DNA from: Pinibacter soli
GTDB taxonomy: Bacteria > Bacteroidota > Bacteroidia > Chitinophagales > Chitinophagaceae
Direction: 5' to 3'
Assembly: GCF_029961145.1 (NCBI RefSeq)
Contig: NZ_JASBRG010000005.1
Location: 1-64,000, forward strand
Length of the DNA: 64,000 nucleotides
The translations under genes were made by a program, and so were the position numbers. Each line of letters begins with the position of its first letter. The stretch's first letter is position 1. Positions 1 to 9,060 of this stretch are shown in pieces. The notes below the pieces were generated by a model that ran no database searches, had not been told where the DNA came from, and saw only the letters and a list, made by a program, of their open reading frames with translations.

Positions 1-207
1 ACGCTATTAATTTAATTATTCATTGTATTTTAAATATTTAAACAATATTTTAAAATACTAAATTTTTTGTCACTTATCTGTTTACAATAAAATGCAAGAG
101 ATAAATTTAATTCTAACATTTTTAGTAGTTATTTTATAAAGCCATTTTTTATTTTTCCGGCGGTGTGCGAGAACTTCCCTATTTTGCTGAATAAATAATC
201 GATTAAA

Positions 208-657
208 ATGGCTAAAAGATTGTATTGGAGTTTGCTGATCCCTATCCTATTATTTGGAGCTTGCAGTAAGCCGGAAATGCCCCAATTTGTCGGCATCGGC
301 AATTTTAATATTGAAAGTTTAGGAGGTAATCAGTCTGTCGTTTCGGCAGATGTGACCTATTACAATCAAAACAAGTTTGACCTGAAATTGAGAAAAGCGG
401 ATCTTGATATTTACCTGGCGGATAAATATGTTGGCAAAACAGTGCTGGATACTTTGATAGAAATCCCCAAATTGGACACATTTAACGTACCGGTAAAAAT
501 TACAGTCGATGTAAAAAGCCTGGTTAGCAATGCGATTTCGGCGCTGCTTTTCAACCAGGTTAAGATCAAAATTCAGGGAACGGCAAAAGTTGGGAGATCA
601 GGATTTATGATGAATTTGCCGGTTTTGTATGAAGGAAATCAAAAACTGAACTTCTAA
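208..657 (+). CDS. LEA14-like lipoprotein
   Basis: A 149-residue protein with a short basic N-terminus, a hydrophobic stretch and a lipobox (LFGAC, Cys about 19), so it should be a lipid-anchored envelope protein. The rest resembles a single LEA type 2 (LEA14, water-stress) beta-sandwich: short strands, a YYNQNKFDLKLRKADLDIYL stretch typical of the family, then a second strand set ending in a conserved hydrophobic strand. Length fits one LEA2 domain. No enzymatic residues are expected; such proteins are usually assigned stress or envelope roles without proven function. The gene stands alone and ends before a strong hairpin terminator. The family call is by pattern only. Confidence 0.75.
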   Translation: MAKRLYWSLLIPILLFGACSKPEMPQFVGIGNFNIESLGGNQSVVSADVTYYNQNKFDLKLRKADLDIYLADKYVGKTVLDTLIEIPKLDTFNVPVKITVDVKSLVSNAISALLFNQVKIKIQGTAKVGRSGFMMNLPVLYEGNQKLNF

Positions 658-708
658 AAATTTCACCTTATATATTATAAAATACTTTAAATTTTATTTT
701 TCGACACA

Positions 709-743
709 AAAAAGCCTCCCGATTTTTTCAGGAGGCTTTTTTT
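709..743. terminator. bidirectional intrinsic terminator
   Basis: An 11-bp stem (AAAAAGCCTCC with GGAGGCTTTTT) around a short loop, with T-runs on both strands. It lies between convergent genes (the lipoprotein on plus, the acetyltransferase on minus) and can serve both. Confidence 0.9.
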
Positions 744-766
744 AACGGAAGTCTAAAACGTCATTT

Positions 767-1371
767 TCAGGAGGCATAGTCAATTTTCTTCCGGAGGTTC
801 TCTTTCACATGATCGAACCATTCATTTTTCAAAATACTCAAAACAATGGTATCTCTTCTTCCATCCGGCATTTTTGGCATGCTGTTTCTCAATACGCCTT
901 CAACCGTGCAGCCGATATTTTCATCGCATTTATACTTTTTTCGTGGAGGGCATCAGCCCTGAATTCTACCCTTTCCATGTTTATTTTTTCGAAGGCAAAA
1001 GTCAAAAGCAGCAATTTACAATGACGGTTCAAACCACTTCTTTGGAATTTTTTTCCGTACCAGGTATATCCGAGTTGGAGCGTCTGATTTCCCAACTGGA
1101 TGTCATAAAATCTCGTCGATCCGGCAAACGCGTTTTCATTTTTATCAAAAACAATGAACGGATATTCTTTTTTGTCGATACGTGCCTGAAGCGTTAAATC
1201 AATATACTTTTTCATATTCTCGCTTCCTGCAACTGGCATTGTCGAAAATTTCCATATGTCGGGTTCCTGCTCTGCAAATGGCACTAGAAATTCGGCATCC
1301 TCTTTTTTCAGGGGTCGCAAAAGAACTCTGTCGTCTTCCAAAATATAGTCTTTAGAAAAATCGAATTCCAT
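767..1371 (-). pseudogene. GNAT N-acetyltransferase (RimJ/RimL type), frameshifted
   Basis: The minus-strand reading frame starts at the ATG at 1371 and codes a RimJ/RimL-like GNAT protein through residue about 150. The frame is then lost, and the expected C-terminus (IGCTVEGVLRN, then RRDTIVLSILKNEWF) continues in another frame to a TGA at 767-769. The break maps to a run of four T on the plus strand (918-921); one extra base there restores a protein of about 200 residues. Either the gene is recently inactivated or this is a homopolymer sequencing error. Everything outside the break looks intact, so loss is recent if real. Substrate cannot be told: RimJ/RimL relatives acetylate protein N-termini or antibiotics. 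Confidence 0.8.
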
Positions 1372-2037
1372 TGTTTTTATTTTTTTTGAAAGTTAAAAAT
1401 TGATTTGCGGAACGCGGTTTTAATTTTTTGACTCTGGTAATTTTCCGGCGGACTATATTTTTATTTTTTTCAAAATCTTTGATTTTTACCCGCAGAGAAT
1501 GGAACGCAGATTATCATGATTGTTATGATTTTTTCAAGATTTTTAAAAAGATGAAGGACGGATAATTCCGAATTTGAGGCCATGACTTTCGGCCTTTTTT
1601 GGGCAGACAAATGGGGTAAATTGGACTGATTTGCATGGATTTTTCTAGTAGATTTTTCCGATTTTTCATAGGAAATTGGAACGAAGATGACGCAGATTTC
1701 GCGGTTTTTTTTTATGAGTAAGACACGACTTTCGGCTTTTTTGGGCACACGGATGACACAGATTAGACGGATTTTAGCGGATTTTTGGTGACGGTATCGT
1801 ATGTAGCGAGAGCATTGGAACCCATGTAAATAGAACAATTTTTGCTAACTTTTTTGGGAATTCTTTTTACTCGCGTCAGCAGGTTTTTAACCGCAAAGAA
1901 AGCAAAGGTGGCGCAAAGAAAAGAAGGGTTCTTGATTGTGTTTTCTTCGTTCCCTTTGCGCAATCTTGGTCCTTTGCGGTTAACAAGATCCATGAAAATC
2001 CGTCCAATCCGTGTCCTCTGTGTGCCAATTCTCGTGC
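1372..2037. repeat. gene-free spacer with nested inverted arms
   Basis: No credible gene. At 1742-1785 there is a CACAGATTAGACGGATTTT-type arm, inverted at 1991-2026. Nested inside is a second pair, ACCGCAAAG/GCAAAGG/GCGCAAAG words at 1889-1925, inverted at 1951-1985. A third word (GGAACGCAGATTATCATGAT) at 1499-1530 has no partner here. Open frames across this stretch are low-complexity translations of the arms. Confidence 0.7.
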
Positions 2038-2074
2038 AAAAAAAGAGCCCGCCAGTTTATAAACCAGCGGGCTC
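2038..2074 (-). terminator. intrinsic terminator of the HMA-domain gene
   Basis: Read on the minus strand: GAGCCCGC, a nearly self-complementary centre, GCGGGCTC, then a run of seven T. It lies about 30 bp past the stop of the heavy-metal-associated protein gene. Confidence 0.9.
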
Positions 2075-2106
2075 TCGATACTTTTTATTTTTGACTTTTT
2101 CCTTCT

Positions 2107-2481
2107 CTATTGCTTTTTCTGATCCATTGGCGTTGGACCGGCATCGGCAGTTTTCATGCAACATTTTGGAAGTTTTTTGTAAGATTCCGGATTTGCAGTT
2201 TCGTTGTCGGCATCAAAACCGGCATTCGCAATCGCCGTTCTTACGTTTTCCACAGTTGTACGATCTGTCCAATAGGTCACTTTCACCTGCTTGCGTTTGT
2301 AATCTGCTGCGTATTTTATTACACCTTCTTCCTTTGCCAGGTAATTTTCTACAATGAGTTTGCATTGCTCGCATTGTAAGGTTGGCGTGCTGATGACAAC
2401 CGATTTTTGAGTCTTTGCCTGGGCGAACGAAAATGTTACTGCTCCCATCAGAAGGATCAGTACTAATTGTAACTTTTTCAT
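2107..2481 (-). CDS. secreted heavy-metal-associated (HMA) domain protein
   Basis: A 124-residue protein with an N-terminal signal peptide (MKKLQLVLILLMGAVTFSFA) followed by one ferredoxin-like HMA fold. The metal-binding loop reads LQCEQCK, the expected CxxC for Cu(I), Zn or similar soft metals, and the C-terminal half has the usual VKVTYW and TVENVRTAIANAGFDAD elements. A second Cys pair (KCCMK) near the C-terminus could also bind metal. Exported single-HMA proteins are common in Bacteroidota and probably act as periplasmic metal chaperones or scavengers. No efflux ATPase or regulator lies next to it, so the partner is unknown. It has its own terminator and looks monocistronic. Confidence 0.85.
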   Translation of the reverse strand: MKKLQLVLILLMGAVTFSFAQAKTQKSVVISTPTLQCEQCKLIVENYLAKEEGVIKYAADYKRKQVKVTYWTDRTTVENVRTAIANAGFDADNETANPESYKKLPKCCMKTADAGPTPMDQKKQ

Positions 2482-2579
2482 TTTACGAATTTTGGTAACT
2501 GGATTTTTTAAAATTCAACTCGCTAAAGTTAAATGATAGAATGTTTGTTTTTCCATAAATCTTTAGCGAAAAATAAACT

Positions 2580-3212
2580 TTACGCACCCGTCCAATTCGC
2601 AGGATCTTCTCTCCAATTCAGCAAAATGGATTGTTGATCCGGTGTAACGATATTCTTTTCGATAGCGATTTCAATCAAAGAATTGTAGTTTGTCAAGGAT
2701 TTGTATGCAACTCCGGCGTCCGCGAACGCCTTTTCCGCTACCGCAAATCCGTAAGTGAATATGGAAACCATACCAACCACTTCAAGTCCGGCAGCCCTTA
2801 AAGCGTCAACTGCTTGCAGACTACTTTTTCCGGTAGAAACCAGATCCTCGATGACTACGGTTTTCTGTCCTTTCTCAAAATGACCCTCGATCTGGTTGCC
2901 CAAGCCGTGCTCTTTCGGTTTCGGACGTACATATATATATGGTAATTTCAATTGATCTGCAGCCATTGCGCCCCACGGAATTCCGGCAGTTGCCACCCCG
3001 GCAAGCAAATCTGCATCCTGGAACTGTTCAAAAATCACGTTGCACAGCTCGGATTTAACGTAATCTCTAATGAAAGGAAAAGACAACGTTTTGCGGTTAT
3101 CGCAGTAAATAGGACTTTTCCAACCACTTGCCCAGGTAAACGGTGCCGTTGGGCTCAACTTTATGGCATTGATCTGTAAAAGCTTTTCAGCTACAACTTT
3201 TTCATTTGTCAT
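2580..3212 (-). CDS. pyrE: orotate phosphoribosyltransferase
   Basis: A 210-residue type I phosphoribosyltransferase that joins orotate to PRPP to give OMP, the fifth step of pyrimidine synthesis. Visible motifs are the PRPP-binding loop VVIEDLVSTGKSSLQA, the flexible catalytic loop RPKPKEHGLGNQIEG, and the N-terminal WASGWKSPIYCDNR that contacts orotate. Length is normal. The start ATG at 3212 is well supported because the N-terminus aligns with the family. pyrB and pyrR lie about 8 and 11 kb away on the same strand, so the pathway genes are scattered. A TATCTTCG element just upstream may be the -7 box. Confidence 0.96.
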   Translation of the reverse strand: MTNEKVVAEKLLQINAIKLSPTAPFTWASGWKSPIYCDNRKTLSFPFIRDYVKSELCNVIFEQFQDADLLAGVATAGIPWGAMAADQLKLPYIYVRPKPKEHGLGNQIEGHFEKGQKTVVIEDLVSTGKSSLQAVDALRAAGLEVVGMVSIFTYGFAVAEKAFADAGVAYKSLTNYNSLIEIAIEKNIVTPDQQSILLNWREDPANWTGA

Positions 3213-3230
3213 GACGCGAAGATAGCCACG

Positions 3231-3325
3231 AATGACTGAATAATTGAATAACTGAGTGCCTCAATTCATAGAGAATGATTGAATATGAACATTCAGTTAT
3301 TCAGTCATTCCGTTACTCAGTTATT
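3231..3325. repeat. inverted-arm spacer, ACTGAATAACTGAGT family
   Basis: Left arm 3231-3260 of drifting ACTGAATA/ACTGAGT words; right arm 3291-3325 is the reverse complement type (ATTCAGTTATTCAGT, ACTCAGTTATT). It lies between the divergent pyrE and Nudix genes and makes a false 26-codon N-terminal extension of the latter. Confidence 0.85.
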
Positions 3326-3356
3326 ATATTTCTATCTTCGCAAAAAGACCACCCTC

Positions 3357-3980
3357 ATGCATATCCCAATTTACTTCAACGATAAGCCGCTTTTTTTGTG
3401 TGATGCCATTGGTCCTGAAATGGAGGAGTTTCGCCACCATGATGACACCGTTTTTATTGACGAATTTTCTACGCATGCCGTTAATGCGATGCTGCATGAA
3501 ATGCATTCAAAGAAAATTCATGCGGGCATTTTTCTTCACTCAAACCTAGTGGAATTAAAGCACGCGATCTGGAAAAAATTCATGGTCATAAAAGCCGGCG
3601 GCGGTGTTGTGGAAAATGAAAAACATGCATTGTTGTTCATGCTTCGCAGGGGAAAATGGGACCTGCCAAAAGGTAAACTAGATGATGGCGAAACCATTGA
3701 AGAGTGCGCCGTTCGGGAGGTTGAGGAAGAAACGGGATTGCGACAAATCAAGTTAAAGGAACATTTGCTTACAACTTATCACACTTATAATGAAAGCGGA
3801 CATCATATTTTGAAAGAATCTTACTGGTACAAAATGTCTGTAGACAGTAAGGTGCAGGACATGAAGCCACAAACAGAGGAAGACATTACTGAGTTGAAAT
3901 GGGTACCCAAAAAACAGCTGGAAGATGTGTTGTCAAATACTTTTCCTTCTATTAAAGATGTGATGAAAAAGCTTGGGTAA
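3357..3980 (+). CDS. Nudix hydrolase
   Basis: A 207-residue protein with a complete Nudix box, GKLDDGETIEECAVREVEEETGL, which binds Mg2+ and hydrolyses a nucleoside diphosphate linked to another moiety. About 80 residues precede the Nudix fold and lack a recognisable domain. The frame is open from 3279, but its first 26 codons are the spacer arm, so I take the ATG at 3357 (MHIPIYF). A TATCTTCG element about 20 bp before this ATG could be its -7 box. Substrate is not predictable from the sequence. Confidence 0.9.
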   Translation: MHIPIYFNDKPLFLCDAIGPEMEEFRHHDDTVFIDEFSTHAVNAMLHEMHSKKIHAGIFLHSNLVELKHAIWKKFMVIKAGGGVVENEKHALLFMLRRGKWDLPKGKLDDGETIEECAVREVEEETGLRQIKLKEHLLTTYHTYNESGHHILKESYWYKMSVDSKVQDMKPQTEEDITELKWVPKKQLEDVLSNTFPSIKDVMKKLG

Positions 3981-4021
3981 GGAAAGCTATGAAGAAGTCC
4001 GCCCTATCTAAGGAATGTTGC

Positions 4022-4112
4022 TTGTCATCCCGAGGAACGAGGGATCTGAGTCTGAAACGAAACTAACATACTGTTTGATTAAACCCTCAGATCCCTCCTT
4101 CGTCGGGATGAC
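4022..4112. repeat. inverted repeat, GTCATCCCGA...GGGATCTGAG family
   Basis: Left arm GTCATCCCGAGGAACGAGGG (then ATCTGAG) and right arm CTCAGATCCCTCCTTCGTCG (then GGATGAC) are near-perfect inverted copies flanking about 30 bp. It sits between the convergent Nudix and serine hydrolase genes and could act as a hairpin terminator in both directions. Confidence 0.85.
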
Positions 4113-4158
4113 AACAGAGTTTCTTTACGTTTACAAACACCATCAACTTCAAAGTTTT

Positions 4159-5574
4159 CTATTGCCCTTTCAACTTTTTCAATTGTTCAATAGCTCCCTG
4201 ATTTTTCGGATTCAGAACCAAAGATTTTTCATAATATTCAATCGCCAACTTTTTATTTCCCTGCTTCATATAGGCTTCTGCAAGGCTGTCCCAGACGTTC
4301 CATGAGTTGGGAAAATCTTTTGTGTTTTGGGTGAACACTGCAATCGCATCGCCTGTATCATTGGCATTGAGAAAGCTGTAACCAATGCTGGTCATGGCGT
4401 TTTCATCAATGATCGCCTTTCTTGTTTGCTGATAATTTTTCAGCGCTGCATCTACACCATCCTGCTTTATCGATTTTACAAGAACCAACGCAGCTGTGTC
4501 AAATTTGCCGCAGGCGATATACTTGAGAATATCATGATTTTTATCTCCGTACACAATGCTTACAATGTCCGGTGCAATGGATAATCCGTTGGCACTATTT
4601 GTAAAATAAAGGATCCCATCTTTAGTGTTTATGTTGCAGACGAACAAGGCTTTGCTATCTCCCTGATCTCCCCAATGCCAGCAATAGCGGGCATTTTCGG
4701 TTCTTTCTAAACCGATGCCAAGCCCCCAGTAAAGTTGTGTATAGTTTGCCGGATCAACTTTTATTTGTGCTGTAAGCATTGCTTCATGCGATGCTTTTGT
4801 AAGGCCGGTGCCATTTAATACTGCAGCTAAAAATGTTGCATAATCTTTTGCTGTAGTTCTCAAACTCGCTGCAGCATTGGCATTCGGGTAGTTTGCCAGC
4901 CACGATACTTCGCCCGTCCAGGTATGGCGATATGCCGCAATATTTTGAAATGAAGGCTTCCATGTTATGCTGCTTCTCGTCATTTCCAAGGGTTTGAAAA
5001 CAGTTTGTTCGATCAGGGTTTCATAACTCTTACCAGTTAGCTTTTCCATCACTTTCGCGAGGTAAACAAATCCTTCGCCTGAATAGCTGAAGCGTTCACC
5101 TGGCGTGAAATTGATGGGCAGTAAAGAATCTCCTTCATTGCGCCAGTTGGGAAAGCCAGCACTGTGCGATAGCACACGGCGGGCGGTGATCATGTCGATG
5201 CGCTGATCATTGCCTACCTGGTAATTATTGCCAAGGTAAGCATTCAATGGTTTGTCGAGATCAAGCTGATGAGAATCTACAAGTTTAAGCGCTGCATAAG
5301 CGGTTACTACCTTCGTGAGCGATGCGGCTTCAAAGAGCGTAGAATCAGTTACAGGTGTTTTTGTTGTTGCGTTGGCGACGCCATAATTCTTTTGCCAAAC
5401 CAATTTCCCATTTTGTATATATGCTGCTGTTAATCCGGGAATGTAATCTCTTTGCATGAGCATGGGAATGCTTGTCTCAAGTTTCGATGCTATACTTTCA
5501 TTTGAGCCTGATTGTGCCAAAAGCAAGACGGGACAAGCAATGCAGAGGGTAATCGCAAGGACAATATTTTTCAT
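4159..5574 (-). CDS. serine hydrolase (beta-lactamase/AmpC fold) with TPR tail
   Basis: A 471-residue exported protein with signal peptide MKNIVLAITLCIACPVLLLA. The N-terminal 330 residues form a class C beta-lactamase/DD-peptidase fold: SxxK is SLTK (FEAASLTKVVTAYAAL), the second motif is YSGEGF, and the third is HWG (CWHWGDQGDSKALF). The C-terminal part has a tetratricopeptide-like repeat (NVWDSLAEAYMKQGNKKLAI). The YSG variant of YxN is common in CubicO-like esterases and peptidases, so an active D-amino-acid peptidase or esterase is more likely than a true beta-lactamase. It is unlinked to resistance regulators. Confidence 0.85.
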   Translation of the reverse strand: MKNIVLAITLCIACPVLLLAQSGSNESIASKLETSIPMLMQRDYIPGLTAAYIQNGKLVWQKNYGVANATTKTPVTDSTLFEAASLTKVVTAYAALKLVDSHQLDLDKPLNAYLGNNYQVGNDQRIDMITARRVLSHSAGFPNWRNEGDSLLPINFTPGERFSYSGEGFVYLAKVMEKLTGKSYETLIEQTVFKPLEMTRSSITWKPSFQNIAAYRHTWTGEVSWLANYPNANAAASLRTTAKDYATFLAAVLNGTGLTKASHEAMLTAQIKVDPANYTQLYWGLGIGLERTENARYCWHWGDQGDSKALFVCNINTKDGILYFTNSANGLSIAPDIVSIVYGDKNHDILKYIACGKFDTAALVLVKSIKQDGVDAALKNYQQTRKAIIDENAMTSIGYSFLNANDTGDAIAVFTQNTKDFPNSWNVWDSLAEAYMKQGNKKLAIEYYEKSLVLNPKNQGAIEQLKKLKGQ

Positions 5575-5604
5575 ATAGATGAATTGACCGCATGATTATT
5601 ATTT

Positions 5605-6045
5605 TTATTTATCAGACTCTTTGCGTTTTAAAATTGCTACAGTAATTCTGCTTACGCAAACAAGTCGTTCTTCTTCATCAGTAATTTTTATTTCCCACAC
5701 TTGTGTTGTATTGCCAGTGTGAAAAGGTCTTGCGGTACCATACACATAGCCACTCGTTGCACTTCGAATATGATTGGCATTGATCTCCAGGCCTACGGGA
5801 AAACTTATCGTGTGATCAATTACAAGAGCAGCGGCTACGCTCCCCAAGGTTTCGGCAAGAGCCACAGAAGCACCGCCATGCAACAGCCCGAACGGCTGCT
5901 TGGTTCGATGATCTACAGGCATGCGGGCAATCAAATGGTCATCGCCAATTTTGACAAACTCTATTCCCAAATGCTCCGCCATTGTGCCTTTGGAAAGTGT
6001 GTGCAAATATTCAAGTGTGAGGCCTTTGTTGGGATTCCAAATCAT
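5605..6045 (-). CDS. hotdog-fold thioesterase (PaaI/MenI type)
   Basis: A 146-residue single hotdog domain. The signature PFGLLHGGASVALAETLGS matches the MenI/YdiI/PaaI group, which hydrolyses aromatic or acyl-CoA thioesters, with the catalytic Glu in ALAETLGS. The frame remains open to 6126, but those codons translate the adjacent spacer arm, and the family N-terminus begins at MIWNPNKGLT, so the ATG at 6045 is preferred. No menaquinone or phenylacetate genes are nearby, so the acyl group cannot be named. Confidence 0.85.
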   Translation of the reverse strand: MIWNPNKGLTLEYLHTLSKGTMAEHLGIEFVKIGDDHLIARMPVDHRTKQPFGLLHGGASVALAETLGSVAAALVIDHTISFPVGLEINANHIRSATSGYVYGTARPFHTGNTTQVWEIKITDEEERLVCVSRITVAILKRKESDK

Positions 6046-6051
6046 GGTATA

Positions 6052-6141
6052 GTTGTTTGTTGTTAGTTGATAGTTGTTAGTGGGTGGTTGATTGCTCTGC
6101 AGCCGGTAACTCCTAACAACTAACAATAATCAACCAACAAC
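6052..6141. repeat. inverted-arm spacer, GTTGTTAGTTG family
   Basis: Left arm of GTTGTTAGTTGATAGTTG words (6052-6096) and right arm CTAACAACTAACAATAATCA (6112-6140) are inverted with a short centre. It separates the GH63-like gene from the thioesterase. Confidence 0.8.
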
Positions 6142-6144
6142 TGT

Positions 6145-8751
6145 TCAAAATCTATAGCCAAGGAATTTCGCCATTATACCCGTCCAACCGGTTTGGTGCG
6201 AGGCGCCAAGGCCCTTACCTGTGTCGCCATGAAAGTACTCAAAGAATAAAATATTGTCTTTGAAGTAAGCATCAGTTTGCATTTTTTCCTGTTGTCCGAA
6301 AAAAACTCTTCTTTCTGTATGATCTTTTAAATAAATTCTTTCCAATCGTTTGATCAAGTCATTTGCAATTTGCCTGAGCGATAAATATGTGCCTGAGCCC
6401 GTTGGACACTCTACTTTAAAATCTTCGCCATAGTAAGTATGGAAACGAAGCAGGCTTTCAATGATCAACGCGTTAACCGGCATCCAGACAGGGCCCCGCC
6501 AGTTTGAGTTCCCCCCAAACATTGCATTGTCGCTTTCTCCCGGCGTATATTTTGAACAAAAAGTTTCTTTTTCAATTGTCAATTCGTAAGGATGTTCAAA
6601 ATGATATTTCGACAATGCTCTGATTCCATGATCGCTCAGAAATTCTGTCTCATCGAGCATCCTGTACAATACATGTTTCATGCGGTCTGCACGCACAAGG
6701 CTCAGCAATATCTTTTCGCTTTCATTCTTCTCTTTAAATCGGGAAACGAGCGAAGCCAGATCAGGCCTATGTTCCAGGAACCATTGCATGCGCGCCTCAA
6801 ATTCTGGTAATTCTTTCAACACTTTGCTGTCAATAATTTCCACGGCAAACAATGGAATCAATCCAACCATACTTCTCACTTTCAATCTGAAAGTTTTGCC
6901 TGTTGGCAATTGCACCTGGTCGTAAAAGAAACCGTCTTCGTCATCCCATAAGCCTTCTCCGTTTTCTCCTAAATATTCCAGCGCTCCGGCTATGTACATG
7001 AAGTGTTCAAAAAATTTATTTGCAAGGTCTATGTACACTTTGTTATAGCGTGAAAGTTCGAGGGCTATGTGCAGCATATTCAATGCAAACATGGCCATCC
7101 AGCTTGTTCCATCGGCTTGCTCAATGTAACCTCCCATTGGCAATTGTTTGTTGCGATCAAACACACCAATATTATCCAAACCGAGGAATCCGCCTTCAAA
7201 AATGTTGTTTCCGGATTCATCTTTTCTGTTCACCCACCATGTAAATGTGAGCAACAATTTATGAAAGATCGATTCGAGAAAGGCGACGTCTGTTTTGCCT
7301 CCATTTTGATGTGCTTCTTCACGATACACCCGCCATGCCGCCCACGCATGCACGGGAGGGTTCGCATCTTCAAAGGACCATTCGTATGCAGGTAGTTGCC
7401 CATTGGGGTGCATGTACTGTTCCTTGGTCAACAACTCTAGTTGCTGCTTCGCAAAATCAATGTCGACAATGGACAAGGTGATACAGTGAAAACCCAAATC
7501 CCATGCAGCAAACCACGGATACTCCCATTTGTCGGGCATGGAAATGATATCCATGCAATTCATGTGCTTCCATGTGCGGTTACGTCCTGCAAGTCTTTCT
7601 ACTGGTGGTCTCGGCTGACCGGGATCGCCGCTGAGCCACTGTTGCACATTGTAGTAATAAAATTGTTTGTTCCACAAAATACTGCCGAGCGCTTGTCGCT
7701 GCACAAGTTTGGCATCCTCATTTTTCAGGTCATGTTGGATCTCTGCGTAAAAATCATTTGCATCTTGCAAACGTGCAGCGAGAATATCTTCAAAGTCTTT
7801 AAAAGGTTGTTCGTGTTCGCCCTTTGTAAGTCTTACGCGAATGATGTGCGTATCTCCTCCTTTTACAACGATATCATAATTGGCAGCACCTTTTGTTCCT
7901 TCTTTGTAAGGGTTTACCGTTGTTGCTTTATGAATAATGTAATTGTTGATGCCGTCTTTGCAATAACCTGTTTCATTTTTTGCACTGTAAAGCAATTCGT
8001 TGTTGGTATTGTTGTCGCAGAAAATAATCTCAGGATCGCCTTCACAATGCAGATTGTACTCTCCGAAATCGTGACATTGTGCGGCAATAGAAGCAGGTTC
8101 CTTCTCGAATAATAAAGGTTTTATTTTGGCATCTGTAAAGCTCCATGTGTTGCGCATCCATAGTGTAGGAAGGACATTCAATGCGGCATCAACATCTGCA
8201 CGGTTATGAATAGTAATCTTAACTAAAATGTCTTCCGGCGCGGCTTTCGCGTATTCTATATAAATGTCGAAATATTTATTCTCATTGAAAACGCCTGTGT
8301 CGATCAATTCATATTCAGGATCGTTTCTTGTTCGCTTTTTTGTTTCCTCCAGTATTTCATCGTATGGGAATGCTGTCTGCGGATATTTGTACAGCATCTT
8401 CATGTAAGAGTGGGTAGGTGTGGAATCGAGGTAGTAGTACAGCTCTTTTACATCTTCTCCATGGTTGCCTTGCGGCCCCGACAATCCGTAATATATTTCC
8501 TTGATAAAAGGATCTTGTTTGTTCCAGAATGCCATTGCAAAACACATCCGTTGTTCATCGTCGCAAATACCAGCGATACCTTCCTCTCCCCATCTGTAAG
8601 CCTTGCTGCGAGCCATGTCGAACGTTGTATAACCCCATGCATCACCGTTTGCGCTATAATCCTCCCGTACAGTTCCCCACTGCCTGTCTGCAACGTATGG
8701 GCCCCATTTTTTCCATGCCAGGTCTTTGAGTCTTGTTCTTTCTGCATTCAT
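6145..8751 (-). CDS. GH63-family glucosidase-like protein
   Basis: An 868-residue protein without a signal peptide, matching the large bacterial GH63 (mannosyl-oligosaccharide glucosidase-like) group in length and order. It has an N-terminal beta-sandwich (to about residue 330), then an (alpha/alpha)6 barrel with PWFAAWDLGFH, LPAYEWSFEDANPPVHAWA, GGFLGLDNIGVFDR, the conserved NSNWRGPVWMPVNALIIESL, and a C-terminal HQTGWTGIMAKFL. Acidic residues in the AWDLGF and YEWSFED segments are plausible catalytic groups. Bacterial GH63 enzymes release glucose or mannose from short alpha-linked glycosides; the true substrate is unknown. The next gene upstream on the strand is a glucose 1-dehydrogenase-like SDR, which fits intracellular glucoside use. 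Confidence 0.88.
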   Translation of the reverse strand: MNAERTRLKDLAWKKWGPYVADRQWGTVREDYSANGDAWGYTTFDMARSKAYRWGEEGIAGICDDEQRMCFAMAFWNKQDPFIKEIYYGLSGPQGNHGEDVKELYYYLDSTPTHSYMKMLYKYPQTAFPYDEILEETKKRTRNDPEYELIDTGVFNENKYFDIYIEYAKAAPEDILVKITIHNRADVDAALNVLPTLWMRNTWSFTDAKIKPLLFEKEPASIAAQCHDFGEYNLHCEGDPEIIFCDNNTNNELLYSAKNETGYCKDGINNYIIHKATTVNPYKEGTKGAANYDIVVKGGDTHIIRVRLTKGEHEQPFKDFEDILAARLQDANDFYAEIQHDLKNEDAKLVQRQALGSILWNKQFYYYNVQQWLSGDPGQPRPPVERLAGRNRTWKHMNCMDIISMPDKWEYPWFAAWDLGFHCITLSIVDIDFAKQQLELLTKEQYMHPNGQLPAYEWSFEDANPPVHAWAAWRVYREEAHQNGGKTDVAFLESIFHKLLLTFTWWVNRKDESGNNIFEGGFLGLDNIGVFDRNKQLPMGGYIEQADGTSWMAMFALNMLHIALELSRYNKVYIDLANKFFEHFMYIAGALEYLGENGEGLWDDEDGFFYDQVQLPTGKTFRLKVRSMVGLIPLFAVEIIDSKVLKELPEFEARMQWFLEHRPDLASLVSRFKEKNESEKILLSLVRADRMKHVLYRMLDETEFLSDHGIRALSKYHFEHPYELTIEKETFCSKYTPGESDNAMFGGNSNWRGPVWMPVNALIIESLLRFHTYYGEDFKVECPTGSGTYLSLRQIANDLIKRLERIYLKDHTERRVFFGQQEKMQTDAYFKDNILFFEYFHGDTGKGLGASHQTGWTGIMAKFLGYRF

Positions 8752-8762
8752 GATGAGGAAAA

Positions 8763-9058
8763 ATTAATAATTAATAATTAATAATTAAAGCGAGACATTC
8801 CGCCTGAGTACAACAGGCAGAATGAAAAGTCTTAGCAACGTAAGTTATCAGTAATTACAAGGCGGGCTACTTAGGGCAATAATTTGAATGGTATATTGAC
8901 GGCAGCTCATTGTTGAGCTCCTGTTGTGTCACTCCCGATTCGATTCCTCATCGGGATTCCGATAAGAAATATAATCGGAACTTTTACTGTAGTAATTCTA
9001 TTTAGCATGTATCATACACGGCAACAAACTTAATTATTATTTATTAATTATTAATTCG
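8763..9058. repeat. inverted-arm spacer (AATTAATAATTAATAA family) with core repeat
   Basis: Arms at 8763-8788 and 9030-9058. The centre contains a core element at about 8904-9003 (GTTGTGTCACTCCCGATTCG, CATCGGGATTCCGATAAGAA) that recurs inverted at about 14540-14643. No gene is visible in this 300-bp stretch. Confidence 0.8.
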
Positions 9059-9060
9059 CC

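Noticed and set aside
1470-1838. Minus-strand open frame of 122 codons
   Set aside because: It translates intergenic repeat words into a low-complexity text rich in Ile, Val, Lys and Arg, with no domain pattern.
7441-8112. Plus-strand 223-codon frame
   Set aside because: Antisense to the well-supported GH63-like gene; Cys- and Phe-rich shadow without family features.
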